From Rhodocyclales bacterium (GTDB taxonomy: Bacteria > Pseudomonadota > Gammaproteobacteria > Burkholderiales > Rhodocyclaceae), in assembly GCA_016183655.1 (NCBI GenBank), contig JACPEH010000004.1, positions 1-35,698 on the forward strand: a stretch of DNA of 35,698 nt, read 5' to 3'. The notes under the pieces were generated by a model that was not told where the DNA came from, ran no database searches, and saw only the letters and a program-made list of their open reading frames with translations. Numbering within the stretch: the stretch's first letter is position 1; every line of letters begins with the position of its first letter. This document shows, one piece after another, positions 6,258-14,528 of the stretch. A program made the translations under genes and the position numbers.

Positions 6258-7580
6258 CTACTTGCCCGAGGTGTAATCCGGCAACGGGCACGGCGAGTTG
6301 TTGTGCGCATCGCACCACGCCTTGGCCTGCGCCGTCGTCCACTGCGCGAACTGCGGGCTCTTGTCGATGACCGCGGTGACGCAGATCTGCGAGGCATACG
6401 CCGGCGCCGGCGTGGCGGCGAAGTAATTGCCCTTGCAGGTCGCCGCGACGCTCACCGGGTCGGCGGCCGGCGTCGCCGCCATCGACTGCGCGAAGCAGGC
6501 GGTGGTCAGGTCCTGCTTGGCCATGGTTTCGATCCCCGGCGTCGACGTGCAGGTCTGGTAAACGGCGGCGATCGGGTGGTTGGCGCCCATGTACGGCGTC
6601 GTCTGCGTCGCCGCGGCGGAGAGCTTGGTGCTGCCGGCCTTGTTCACGGCGACCGGCGCGGCCGGGTAGGTGGCGTTCCAGTAGCCGATCGCTTCGGCGC
6701 CGTAGATGATCACCGGCACGGTGTTGCCGGCACCGGCCGGCGGCGTCACCGTCAGCGCGCCGAGCATGGTCGGGATGTAGCCGGAGCCGGCGCTGCCGAA
6801 GTAGTTGGTGGCCGAGGCGGTCGGGAAGCAGCCCGACTGGCCGCTGCCCGGCGCGGCGATCGGGAAGATGTCCACCGTCGTCGTGTACAGCGTCCAGTCG
6901 CTGGCGGGGACGCCGACGGTGACAAGCAGGCGCTGCCAGCGGTTGAGCGTGGCGTTGTTGAGGTAGTCCGACTGCTGCATCGCGGTGTAGGGCGGGTAGT
7001 GCAGCAGCATCACCATCTTCTGCGAGATCATCGGCAGGCCGAGCGGCAGATAGAACTGCCACGGGCCGACGCAGGCCAGCCCGCTCCCCTTCGGCTCCCA
7101 GCACGTGCTGTCCTTCTGGCAGTTCTGCACGCCCTGCAGGCCGAGCCTGCCGTTCTTCAGCCAAGCGATCTGGGTCGGGCCGTAGCTGGCGGCGCGCGGA
7201 TCGGACGAGCGGACCTGGACGTTGTAGCCGCCGGCGCCGCCGACCGGCGTCACCTTCAGGTAGCAGGCATTGAGCTGATCGCGGGTGATCGAGTTCTGCA
7301 GGTAGAACTGGATGCTCGCCGCCACCGCCATCGAGGCGTCGTAGTCGGACATCGACGCCGTCCGGATCACCGGGAACAGGTCGTCGACGCCGGGGTCGAG
7401 CAGCCAGTTGACGTAGGGGGCGTCGCCGCACCACGTAGAGCCCGCCGCGGCAGCCGGGGCCGCGCCGGCGTCCGCCTCCCGCGCGAACGCGGGCGAGGAC
7501 AGGCCGAGCAGGACCAACAGCGCCGCCGCCCAGGAACGGGCAAGGAAAAACCTCCGTACTACCGCCGATACGTAGTGCAT
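6258..7580 (-). CDS. Large exported Cys-rich protein of unknown function
   Basis: 440 residues with an N-terminal signal peptide (hydrophobic 17-33, cleavage near AFA-READA) after an unusually long basic n-region. The mature protein has 12 cysteines spread over its whole length, an even number suggesting about six disulfides, and many Ala/Gly/Thr/Pro residues. There is no transmembrane segment, CxxCH haem motif or lipobox. The conserved-looking parts (WCGDAPYVNWLLDPG near the start, WCDAHNNSPCPLPDY at the end) do not match a family I know. AAGGAG lies 8 bases before ATG 7580. It stands alone between a convergent gene and a 190-bp intergenic space and is probably secreted or periplasmic. Confidence 0.75.
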   Translation of the reverse strand: MHYVSAVVRRFFLARSWAAALLVLLGLSSPAFAREADAGAAPAAAAGSTWCGDAPYVNWLLDPGVDDLFPVIRTASMSDYDASMAVAASIQFYLQNSITRDQLNACYLKVTPVGGAGGYNVQVRSSDPRAASYGPTQIAWLKNGRLGLQGVQNCQKDSTCWEPKGSGLACVGPWQFYLPLGLPMISQKMVMLLHYPPYTAMQQSDYLNNATLNRWQRLLVTVGVPASDWTLYTTTVDIFPIAAPGSGQSGCFPTASATNYFGSAGSGYIPTMLGALTVTPPAGAGNTVPVIIYGAEAIGYWNATYPAAPVAVNKAGSTKLSAAATQTTPYMGANHPIAAVYQTCTSTPGIETMAKQDLTTACFAQSMAATPAADPVSVAATCKGNYFAATPAPAYASQICVTAVIDKSPQFAQWTTAQAKAWCDAHNNSPCPLPDYTSGK

Positions 7581-7772
7581 TTCTTCTTCTCCTTCTGTTG
7601 TGGAAAACGCAAACCGGATGCGGATCGCCCCGGCTTCGGAAGCGCGCTTCCTGCCGGTTGGAATAATGTTCGCAGCATTCTACTTCGCGATTGGCGAAGC
7701 GCGACGAAAGCGCTGGATGGATGCACCCCGCGGGCGGGCGACGGGGCTGGCAGGAAACGCGGCGAAAACCGC

Positions 7773-8039
7773 TCAGTCAGCCTGCAGGCGGAGGGCGTAG
7801 CGCCGCTTGTCGGCGGCGCTCAGTTGCTTGACCCGGTACTCGGCCTTCGATGCCGACGAGCGGTCGGCATGTGCCTCGTAGCCGAGCAGGCGCAACGGCG
7901 GGTGCGAGCGGGTATAGCGGGCGCCGGTGCCGTTGCAGTGGGCGGCGTAGCGCGCCGCGACGTCGACGGCGATGCCGGTGTAGATGCTGCCGTCGACGCA
8001 CTCGATCAGGTAGAGGAACCAGGACTTGGCAGCGCTCAT
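7773..8039 (-). CDS. GIY-YIG nuclease superfamily protein (YhbQ-like)
   Basis: 88 residues, the length of stand-alone UvrC-type GIY-YIG proteins. The motif appears as YLIECVDGSIYTGI (residues 10-23), followed by the conserved R near residue 30 and the glutamate in KAEYRVKQL (about 66) that binds the catalytic metal. Family members are small nicking nucleases tied to DNA repair, but most are uncharacterised. The 190 bases upstream of the neighbouring gene (7581-7772) contain only a short CTTCGC/GCGAAG hairpin near 7683-7700. Confidence 0.88.
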   Translation of the reverse strand: MSAAKSWFLYLIECVDGSIYTGIAVDVAARYAAHCNGTGARYTRSHPPLRLLGYEAHADRSSASKAEYRVKQLSAADKRRYALRLQAD

Positions 8040-8069
8040 GGCCGGGTAGTTTTTTGCATTGCGAACAGT

Positions 8070-8927
8070 TCAGGAATTGCGGGTGGCAGCGGCAGCCACG
8101 GCCATACCCAGCGTCGTCACCGCCGCCAGCGCCGGCCCGTTCTTCGCCCGGACCATGCCCGTCGGCACGCGGCCGATCTCTGCGGGAACCGCCTCGACCA
8201 CCAGCTCGGCGGCGTGCGGCGACTGCTCGACGACGCGCCGCGGCATCAGCGTCCAGCCCAGCCCGACGGCGACGCAGCCGAGGATGCCTTCGAGCGTGCC
8301 GAACTCCATCGCGTCGGCCATCGCATGGCCGATCGCGCGTTGCCAGGCGAGCGCGCGGCTGCGGTAGGCGCAGCCCTCGCGGAAGAGGATCAGCGGCTGC
8401 AGCACCGGGTTCGCGCCGCGGGCGTGGACCTGCACCAGCTCCTCGACGACGAGTTCGTCGAAATCCAGCCCGGGATGCACCACCGGCCCGGCGACGAAGG
8501 CGCAGTCGAGCTTGTGCACCAGCACGCGTTCGATCAGCCGGGCGCTGGTGTCGGTGAACACGCGCAGTTCGACGCGCGGATGTTCGGCGCGCACCGCCTT
8601 CAGCGCGTTCGGCAGGTGCAGCGCGGCGAAGGTCTCCATGGCGCCGATGCGTAATTCGCCGGCGGCTTCGCCCGCCTGTTTCACCGCGGCGCTGGTCTCG
8701 CGTTCGAGCAGCAGCATGCGCCGCGCGTAGTCGAGCAGCACGCGCCCCGACGGCGCGAGTTCGAGCCCGCGCCCCTTGCGGAAGAACAGTTCGGCACCGA
8801 GTTCCTCTTCCAGCCGGCGGATGCGGCTGGTGACGTTGGACTGCACGGTGTTCAGCTTGCGCGAGGCGGCCAGGATGCCGCCCTCCTCGACGACGGCCTG
8901 GAAGGTGCGCAGCGCAATCAGTTCCAT
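8070..8927 (-). CDS. LysR family transcriptional regulator
   Basis: 285 residues. Winged HTH at 1-60 (LRTFQAVVEEGGILAASRKLNTVQSNVTSRIRRLEEELG), linker helix, then the periplasmic-binding-like effector domain from about 88 (ELRIGAMETFAALHLPNAL) to the end. AGGAGG stands seven bases before ATG 8927. It is divergent from an MFS transporter with a shared 120-bp control region holding inverted repeats, the classic LysR arrangement; it most likely regulates that transporter and itself. Effector unknown. Confidence 0.92.
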   Translation of the reverse strand: MELIALRTFQAVVEEGGILAASRKLNTVQSNVTSRIRRLEEELGAELFFRKGRGLELAPSGRVLLDYARRMLLLERETSAAVKQAGEAAGELRIGAMETFAALHLPNALKAVRAEHPRVELRVFTDTSARLIERVLVHKLDCAFVAGPVVHPGLDFDELVVEELVQVHARGANPVLQPLILFREGCAYRSRALAWQRAIGHAMADAMEFGTLEGILGCVAVGLGWTLMPRRVVEQSPHAAELVVEAVPAEIGRVPTGMVRAKNGPALAAVTTLGMAVAAAATRNS

Positions 8928-8942
8928 CTCGGGCCTCCTTTG

Positions 8943-8991
8943 TATCTCAAATAACGAACAATCTGTTCTTGATAATTCATTTGTTGAGATA
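8943..8991. promoter_or_regulatory. Probable LysR operator in the divergent promoter region
   Basis: An AT-rich island between the divergent LysR and MFS genes. It has an outer inverted repeat TATCTCAA (8943-8950) / TTGAGATA (8984-8991) and an inner one GAACA-ATC-TGTTC (8956-8968). The inner 13-mer has the size and symmetry of a LysR box, although the T-N11-A form is not perfect. Confidence 0.5.
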
Positions 8992-9047
8992 GCTTAGCCG
9001 GATTATCTTGGGCAGACAATTCCGACATCGCCCACACGAGCCGCGAC

Positions 9048-10253
9048 ATGAACGAACAGACAGCACGCCTCAAGGTCCTCGGCGCCGGCATCTTCAGCCT
9101 GCTGCTGGTGCTCGGCGTCGCCCGCTTTTCCTACACGCCGCTGCTGCCGCTGATGCAGCAGCAGGCCGGGCTGGGCGTCGCCGAGGCCGGCTGGCTGGCG
9201 GCGATCAACTACACCGGCTACCTGGCCGGCGCGCTGATCGCCTCGCTGATCTCCGACCTCGTGCTGAAGGACCGCCTCTATCGCATCGGCATGGTGCTCG
9301 CCGTCGCCAGCACGGTGATGATGGGGCTGTCCACCGACCTTATCGTCTGGGCGCTGTCGCGCTTCGTCGCCGGACTGGCCAGCGCCGCCGGCATGCTGCT
9401 CGGCACCGGGCTGATCCTCAACTGGCTGATCCGCCACAACCACCGCAGCGAGCTCGGCATCCACTTCGCCGGCATCGGGTTGGGCATCGCCGGCTGCGCC
9501 GTCGCCGTCGCGGCGATGAGCCAGTGGCTGGACTGGCGCGCGCAGTGGTTCGCCTTCAGCGCGATCGGCTGCCTGCTGCTGATCCCCGCGCTGCGCTGGC
9601 TGCCGGCGCCGGACACCAGCGCCGTGACCAAGACCGGGCAGCAGCTGGTGGATAACCCGCCCGGCCCGCTCTTCATGCGCCTCTTTCTCGCCGCCTATTT
9701 CTGCTGCGGCATCGGCTACGTGGTCAGCGCCACCTTCCTCGTCGCCATCGTCGACCGCCTGCCCGGGCTCGCCGGCCACGGCACACTGGCCTTCGTCGCG
9801 GTCGGCATCGGCGCCGCACCGGCCTGCATCGTCTGGGACTTCATCGCCCGCCGCACGGGCTACCTGAACGCGCTGCTGCTGGCCGGCGTGCTGCAGATCG
9901 TCGGCATCGTGCTGCCGCTCGCCGTCGGCGGGCTGGCCGGGGCGCTGGCCGGCGCCCTGCTCTTCGGCGGCACCTTCATCGGCATGGTCAGCCTGGTGCT
10001 GACGATGGCCGGCCGCTACTACCCGACGCGCCCGGCGAAGATGATGGGCAGGATGACACTCGCCTACGGAACGGCACAGATCCTCGCCCCGGCAATCACC
10101 GGCTGGCTGGCGACGATCACCGGAACCTACGCCTCCGGCCTCTGGCTGGCGGCCGGAGCGATGGTCGCCGGCACGCTGCTGTTGCTGGTGCTGAAACGGG
10201 TCGAAACGCAACAGCGTTCGGCAACGACGACAGCACGCCCTTTGGCCGTCTGA
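9048..10253 (+). CDS. YbfB/YjiJ-type MFS transporter
   Basis: 401 residues and twelve predicted transmembrane helices. The start (LGVARFSYTPLLPLMQ, residues 19-34) and AAINYTGYLAGALIAS in TM2 are the pattern of the YbfB/YjiJ family (DUF1228) of the major facilitator superfamily. Substrate unknown; relatives are proposed to export small molecules. It is transcribed divergently from a LysR regulator, which is the likely controller. ATG 9048 is the first in frame; upstream sequence GCCGCGAC gives a poor ribosome binding site. Confidence 0.88.
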   Translation: MNEQTARLKVLGAGIFSLLLVLGVARFSYTPLLPLMQQQAGLGVAEAGWLAAINYTGYLAGALIASLISDLVLKDRLYRIGMVLAVASTVMMGLSTDLIVWALSRFVAGLASAAGMLLGTGLILNWLIRHNHRSELGIHFAGIGLGIAGCAVAVAAMSQWLDWRAQWFAFSAIGCLLLIPALRWLPAPDTSAVTKTGQQLVDNPPGPLFMRLFLAAYFCCGIGYVVSATFLVAIVDRLPGLAGHGTLAFVAVGIGAAPACIVWDFIARRTGYLNALLLAGVLQIVGIVLPLAVGGLAGALAGALLFGGTFIGMVSLVLTMAGRYYPTRPAKMMGRMTLAYGTAQILAPAITGWLATITGTYASGLWLAAGAMVAGTLLLLVLKRVETQQRSATTTARPLAV

Positions 10254-10283
10254 CTCCGATCCGACGCTGCACTGCCGAACGGC

Positions 10284-10317
10284 TTGCGAATAATAGACTA
10301 ACCAGTCTATTATTCGC
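10284..10317 (+). promoter_or_regulatory. acuR promoter with perfect 32-bp palindromic operator
   Basis: GCGAATAATAGACT (10286-10299), AACC spacer, AGTCTATTATTCGC (10304-10317): 14-bp arms with no mismatch. It overlaps a promoter with -35 TTGCGA (10284-10289), an 18-bp spacer and -10 TATTAT (10308-10313). The predicted transcription start falls at about 10320, i.e. at the ATG of the next gene. A TetR dimer bound here would block RNA polymerase. Confidence 0.75.
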
Positions 10318-10320
10318 CGC

Positions 10321-10968
10321 ATGCCTACCCATCCTCCGCAACGCCGACCGCGCGGACGCCCGCGCAGCACCGGCGACGATTACCCCGATACGCGCCAGCG
10401 CCTGCTCCGCTGCGGCCTCGAGCGCCTGACCGAAGGCGGGTTCGCGGCGCTGACCGTGGACGACGTGCTGAAGCGAACGGGGCTGCCCAAGGGCTCGTTC
10501 TACCACCAGTTCGAAAGCAAGGAAGCCTTTGCCGCGGCGGCGCTCGAAGCCTACGCCGACTACTTCGCGGCCAAGCTCGGTCGCCATTTTGGCAACGCCG
10601 GCCGGCCGCCGCTCGACCGTATCCGGGACTTCATCGACGATGCGGCGACCTCGCTGGCGCGCCATGCGTTTCGCCGCGGCTGTCTCGTCGGCAATCTCGG
10701 CCAGGAAGCGAGCACGCTCGACGATTCGCTGCGCCTTCGGCTGGAGGCCATCCTCTGCGACTGGGAGGGACAACTGGCGAACTGCCTTGCCGACGCCGTT
10801 GCCGCCGGCCAGCTGCCCTCCGGCGTCGATTGCCGCGCCTTCGCCCATCTCTTCTGGATCGGCTGGGAAGGCGCCATCCTGCGCATGCGGCTGACCCGCA
10901 GTCCGGCACCGCTGCAAGCCTTCGGCAACTTTTTCATCGCTTCACTCACCGCTCCGGCGATCGTCTGA
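10321..10968 (+). CDS. acuR: TetR-family repressor AcuR
   Basis: 215 residues. A basic Pro/Arg tail (RRPRGRPR) leads into the TetR HTH ([25 protein letters not shown], about residues 44-68). The C-terminal domain carries the [11 protein letters not shown] segment seen in AcuR/NemR-type members. It sits 41 bases before acuI, the pairing known from Rhodobacter, where AcuR represses acuR-acuI and is released by acrylate. The palindrome directly before the start codon implies autoregulation. No Shine-Dalgarno is present and the -10 box ends eight bases before the ATG, so the mRNA is probably leaderless. The name rests on family features and neighbour. Confidence 0.82.
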   Translation: MPTHPPQRRPRGRPRSTGDDYPDTRQRLLRCGLERLTEGGFAALTVDDVLKRTGLPKGSFYHQFESKEAFAAAALEAYADYFAAKLGRHFGNAGRPPLDRIRDFIDDAATSLARHAFRRGCLVGNLGQEASTLDDSLRLRLEAILCDWEGQLANCLADAVAAGQLPSGVDCRAFAHLFWIGWEGAILRMRLTRSPAPLQAFGNFFIASLTAPAIV

Positions 10969-11009
10969 TCCCGGGCTCAACCACAACGTTCAGAACGAGG
11001 AGAAACCAC

Positions 11010-11993
11010 ATGTTCAACGGCATCCTGATCACCAAGGACGACGCCGGCTACCGCGCCGCGCTGCAGCAGATAGACGAAGCCGGGCTGCCCGAGGGCGACG
11101 TCACCGTGCGCATCGACTGGTCGACGCTGAACTACAAGGACGGCCTGGCGATCACCGGCAAATCGCCGGTGGTGCGCAAATTCCCGATGGTGCCGGGGAT
11201 CGATTTCGCCGGCACGATCACCGCCAGCAGCCATCCTGAATGGAAGGCGGGCGACGCGGTGATCCTCAACGGCTGGGGCGTCGGCGAGACGCACTGGGGC
11301 GGGCTGGCGCAGGTCGCACGGGTCAAGGGCGACTGGCTGGTGCCGCTGCCGGCGGCGTTCACGCCGCGGCAGGCGATGTCGATCGGCACCGCCGGCTACA
11401 CCGCGATGCTCTGCGTGCTGGCGCTGGAGAAGCACGGCATCAAGCCGGCGGACGGCGACATCCTGGTCACCGGCGCCAACGGCGGCGTCGGCAGCGTCGC
11501 CATCGCGCTGCTGGCTAAGCTCGGCTACCGCGTCGTCGCCTCCACCGGCCGCCCGGCGGAAGCGGAGCACCTCATGGAACTCGGCGCCACCGAGGTGATC
11601 GACCGCGCCGAGCTGGCCGCCCCCGGCAAGCCGCTCGGCAAGGAGCGCTGGGCCGGCGTCGTCGACGCCGTCGGCAGCCACACGCTGGCCAACGCCTGCG
11701 CGACGACAAAATACCGCGGCGCCGTCGCCGCCTGCGGGCTGGCGCAGGGCATGGACTTCCCGGCCAGCGTCGCCCCCTTCATCCTGCGCGGCGTCACCCT
11801 CTACGGCATCGACAGCGTGATGGCGCCGCAGCTGGTCCGCCTCGAAGCCTGGGCACGCCTCGCGCGCGACCTCGACCCGGCCAGGCTCGACGCGATCACC
11901 AGCGAGATCGGTCTCGGCGACGCCGTCGCCACGGCCGGTGCGCTGCTCGACGGCAAGGTGCGCGGGCGGGTCGTCGTCGACGTAAACCGCTGA
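11010..11993 (+). CDS. acuI: NADPH-dependent acrylyl-CoA reductase AcuI (YhdH family)
   Basis: 327 residues, the usual length of the YhdH/AcuI branch of the zinc-free medium-chain dehydrogenase/reductases. Seen: the N-terminal substrate domain with [13 protein letters not shown] (about 36-48) and [12 protein letters not shown], then the Rossmann domain with [12 protein letters not shown] (about 153-164) and VASTGR for NADPH selection. It reduces acrylyl-CoA to propionyl-CoA, a detoxification step in DMSP and acrylate metabolism and possibly for endogenous reactive enoyl-CoA. AGGAG stands before ATG 11010; the frame open upstream is shadow of acuR. Co-transcribed with acuR. No dddL, dmd or propionyl-CoA genes lie nearby, so it likely acts as a stand-alone detoxifier. 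Confidence 0.9.
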   Translation: MFNGILITKDDAGYRAALQQIDEAGLPEGDVTVRIDWSTLNYKDGLAITGKSPVVRKFPMVPGIDFAGTITASSHPEWKAGDAVILNGWGVGETHWGGLAQVARVKGDWLVPLPAAFTPRQAMSIGTAGYTAMLCVLALEKHGIKPADGDILVTGANGGVGSVAIALLAKLGYRVVASTGRPAEAEHLMELGATEVIDRAELAAPGKPLGKERWAGVVDAVGSHTLANACATTKYRGAVAACGLAQGMDFPASVAPFILRGVTLYGIDSVMAPQLVRLEAWARLARDLDPARLDAITSEIGLGDAVATAGALLDGKVRGRVVVDVNR

Positions 11994-12025
11994 GCGTAGA
12001 TGGATTGGGCTGCTGCGCGCGGCAG

Positions 12026-13138
12026 TCAGCGGGCGTAGCCCCAGAAGCGCGGCAGGTTGAGGCGGTGCAGGACCTTGTCGCGGGGAACGACGCCGCGGAC
12101 CGAGAACTCCGGCCGCGCCGTATCCCGCTTCACCGCCTCCAGGTAGGGTGCCCCGTCGCCGCGCGACAGCGCGACGACGCGGGGCGTGTCGACGCTGACG
12201 CCGCGCCTGACGGACAGCGCGAGGTCGCCGTTGTTGAGCTTGAGGAAGGTGCCCGGCATGTACAGGCCGACCTCCTTGATCAGCGGACCGAGGAAGGGGC
12301 TGTTCTGGTCGCGCTCGCGAACGAACAGCTCGCGCGCGGCAATCGGCGGCAGCAGCGCCTGGCGATAGGTGCGCGCACTGATCTTGGCGCAGAAGATGTC
12401 CAGCGTACGGACCAGTTCGGCCATCGCCGCGGCGTCCGGGCGGGCGACCGATTCGGCCGCGAGGTGCTGCCGGCTGTGATGCAATTCGACGGCCCGGAGC
12501 CAGCGCTCATTCCGGATTCCCGCCCGCCGCAGCATGTCGCTCCCCTGCTTCGGGTGCGCCTCGACGGCACGGCGCTGCTCCTCGCTGAGCGGCGTATCCT
12601 GCTTGGTCAGGGCGGTCTGCAGCGAAATCATCGCGACGTTCATGCTCAAGGCGACGCATACCAGATCGCGCCGCTCGCCATCGTTCCAGTCGAGTTTCTT
12701 CGAGATGATGGCCGCCATGACGGCAACATGCAGCACATGGGTGTAGGCATAGCGCTCGGTGTCCTTGAGCAGGATGGCACCGAGCGCCGCATCCGGATCC
12801 TTGTCGGCGAGCGCGCAGACCAGCAGCGCCAGGCCGGCGATCCGGTCCTCGGCGAATTCCTGCGATTCGATGTCGCGCAGGATGCGGGCCAGCTTCGACT
12901 GGATGTCGTCCCATAGCCAGAAGGGATCGAAACAGATTTCGGGCGGACTCGCCGGCTCGCTGCTCACGCCGTCGAGGTTGTCGTCGGTGACATAAAGACC
13001 GCGCTCGATCAGGCCGCGCATCTGTTTTTCGGTTTCGACGATATAGCCCCTGCGCAGCAGCAGCGTCCCGGCGGCGTCGAAGACATCCCAGCCGAGCGGA
13101 CAAGCGACGCGTATGTCGCGGTACGTCAGTTTCCTCAC
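12026..13138 (-). CDS. Degenerate HD-GYP domain protein
   Basis: 370 residues. The N-terminal part (1-55) matches the short leader domain often found before HD-GYP domains (RDIRVACPLGWDVFDAAGTLLLRRG). The central region follows the HD-GYP layout: HVLHVAVMA near 134-142, HPKQGSDMLRRAG (195-207) and ELHHSRQ (218-224). But the catalytic HD pair is replaced by M166-N167 (ALSMNVAM where LLHDIGK is expected), and the GYP triplet after HH is missing. Active HD-GYP proteins hydrolyse cyclic di-GMP; this one should not, and may be a nucleotide-binding or protein-binding effector. It is convergent with acuI and has a long AT-rich upstream region. Confidence 0.8.
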   Translation of the reverse strand: MRKLTYRDIRVACPLGWDVFDAAGTLLLRRGYIVETEKQMRGLIERGLYVTDDNLDGVSSEPASPPEICFDPFWLWDDIQSKLARILRDIESQEFAEDRIAGLALLVCALADKDPDAALGAILLKDTERYAYTHVLHVAVMAAIISKKLDWNDGERRDLVCVALSMNVAMISLQTALTKQDTPLSEEQRRAVEAHPKQGSDMLRRAGIRNERWLRAVELHHSRQHLAAESVARPDAAAMAELVRTLDIFCAKISARTYRQALLPPIAARELFVRERDQNSPFLGPLIKEVGLYMPGTFLKLNNGDLALSVRRGVSVDTPRVVALSRGDGAPYLEAVKRDTARPEFSVRGVVPRDKVLHRLNLPRFWGYAR

Positions 13139-13361
13139 AATCTCCTCCTTGCTTCGTCATCCGGGCTCCTGTCCTGGCTGCCGCGGCAACGCTTTCCGGT
13201 GCGAAGCGCTGCATGTGCAGACAAGCGGGAACCTCCGTCTTGCGCCTGGCGAGCCCGGCGTTCCTGAAGTTGAAGCACGATCAGAAATACAGGCGGCATT
13301 GCTCAACCAAGCGTTTGCATTGCAAATTACAAAAACAAACGGCTTTCGTCAACGACCAAAC

Positions 13362-13407
13362 AATAAACAATAGTTATTAATTGTTTTTCTAATATTGCTT
13401 GTTTATT
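13362..13407. promoter_or_regulatory. AT-rich nested inverted repeats in a 507-bp intergenic region
   Basis: The space between the divergent genes at 13138 and 13646 holds no convincing gene. Its centre is a sharp AT island (about 13300-13415) with AATAAACAA (13362-13370) / TTGTTTATT (13399-13407) and, nested, AACAAT (13366-13371) / ATTGTT (13380-13385). It may be a promoter for the HD-GYP-like gene, a binding site for an AT-hook or nucleoid protein, or a relic of insertion. The rest (13416-13645) is ordinary GC-rich leader. Confidence 0.35.
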
Positions 13408-13645
13408 TGTATCGCATAGCACCACCACAGACAAGGGAGCAACGAAGCGGGGCGTCATGGCCGCCGGAACAGGCGAGATGGCGAATCACGCCATCGCCGC
13501 CCGACCGCCGCCGGCGACCGAGCGCATGCCGCAAACACCTGTAGCAGCAGCCGTTACGAGTTGTAAGAGTTTGTTTCCTCGGTCCCTCATGCGCCGGACT
13601 CCATGCGTTAATCGCCGCATGTCCCCCCGCAACGGAGAAGTCACC

Positions 13646-14419
13646 ATGGAAACCGTACCTGTCGCCCGCAAGACCCACCCGATGATCCTCGTCGCTGCCG
13701 CTTCGGTCACCGCGCTCAGCCTGACCGGCGTGGCCGCCCTTGCCGGCTGGCTGCCGGTCCGCGGCGAGGCTCCGGCGGCCAACGCCCCGGTCGCGGCGAC
13801 CGCGCCAAGCACGCAGGCCGCGCCGACGATCAGTACGGCGAAGAGCGAAGCCCCGGCGACGCTGCAGATCCCCGCCGGCTCGACGATCACCGTCGAACCG
13901 AAGCGTCAGGCCGCGGCAGCGCGCGCGCCGGCCCGCGCGACGACGACGGCAAGCCACGAACCGGCAGCGGAAGCCGCGCCACGCGCGACCCGCGTCGCCA
14001 ACCCGCAACCGGTCAACGACAACGGCATCTATGTCGAGAACGCCCGTCCGGCGCCAACGCAGCAACAGACGCAGCCCCCCGCAAGCTGCCATGATTGCGG
14101 CACCGTCGAAGCCGTGCGCGAGATCGCCGGCAAGGGCGACGGCACCGGCCTCGGCGCGATCGCCGGCGGCGTGCTCGGCGGCCTCTTGGGTAGCCAGGTC
14201 GGCGGCGGCAACGGCAAGAAGGCGATGGCCGTGGTCGGCGCCGCCGGCGGCGCCTACGCCGGCCACGAAGTAGAGAAGCGCATGCGCGGCGAGACGCAGT
14301 ACGAGATCACCGTCCGCTTCGACGACGGCCGTACGCGCACCTACATGGAAACGCAGGCGCCGCAGCTGCAGAACGGCGACCGCGTGCGCCTCGCCAACGG
14401 TCGGCTGGTCATGATCTGA
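13646..14419 (+). CDS. Membrane-anchored glycine-zipper 2TM domain protein
   Basis: 257 residues. One N-terminal transmembrane segment (about 13-35, LVAAASVTALSLTGVAALAGWL) is followed by a long Ala/Pro/Thr linker (about 40-145), CHDCG, and then a glycine-zipper hairpin (about 163-207) with repeated GxxxG spacing. The C-terminus (YEITVRFDDGRTRTYMET..GDRVRLANGRLVMI) is the small beta domain often attached to SmpA/Rick17kDa-type zippers. Such proteins sit in the periplasm or outer membrane; roles are mostly unknown. ATG 13646 has GGAG upstream; earlier in-frame ATGs lack one. It probably ends at the hairpin 14442-14471. Confidence 0.82.
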   Translation: METVPVARKTHPMILVAAASVTALSLTGVAALAGWLPVRGEAPAANAPVAATAPSTQAAPTISTAKSEAPATLQIPAGSTITVEPKRQAAAARAPARATTTASHEPAAEAAPRATRVANPQPVNDNGIYVENARPAPTQQQTQPPASCHDCGTVEAVREIAGKGDGTGLGAIAGGVLGGLLGSQVGGGNGKKAMAVVGAAGGAYAGHEVEKRMRGETQYEITVRFDDGRTRTYMETQAPQLQNGDRVRLANGRLVMI

Positions 14420-14441
14420 TCCATTCGGACGAAGACGCCAC

Positions 14442-14471
14442 GGGGGTTTCCGCAGCACGGCGGGAACCCCC
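14442..14471 (+). terminator. GC-rich hairpin, possible terminator
   Basis: GGGGGTTTCCGC / GCGGGAACCCCC (14442-14453 with 14460-14471) allows a 12-bp stem with one G-T pair, 22 bases after the glycine-zipper gene's stop. No T run follows, so it may be Rho-dependent or only an mRNA-stabilising stem. Confidence 0.4.
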
Positions 14472-14528
14472 GCGGCATTTCGGGGTGATAAGATTCGGCC
14501 TTTCCCCGATGACCGCACGAGGCGCCCG

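Noticed and set aside
6303..8654. 783-codon plus-strand frame
   Set aside because: Antisense shadow of the exported Cys-rich protein, the GIY-YIG gene and LysR; Arg/His/Ala-rich with no motif.
13457..13645. Upstream extension of the glycine-zipper gene from ATG 13457
   Set aside because: The added 63 residues lack conserved character and would bury the membrane segment; ATG 13646 has its own ribosome binding site.
14420..14528. SAM or other riboswitch upstream of metY
   Set aside because: The 110-bp leader contains only terminator-like GC hairpins; no SAM-I, SAM-II or SAH core motif was seen.
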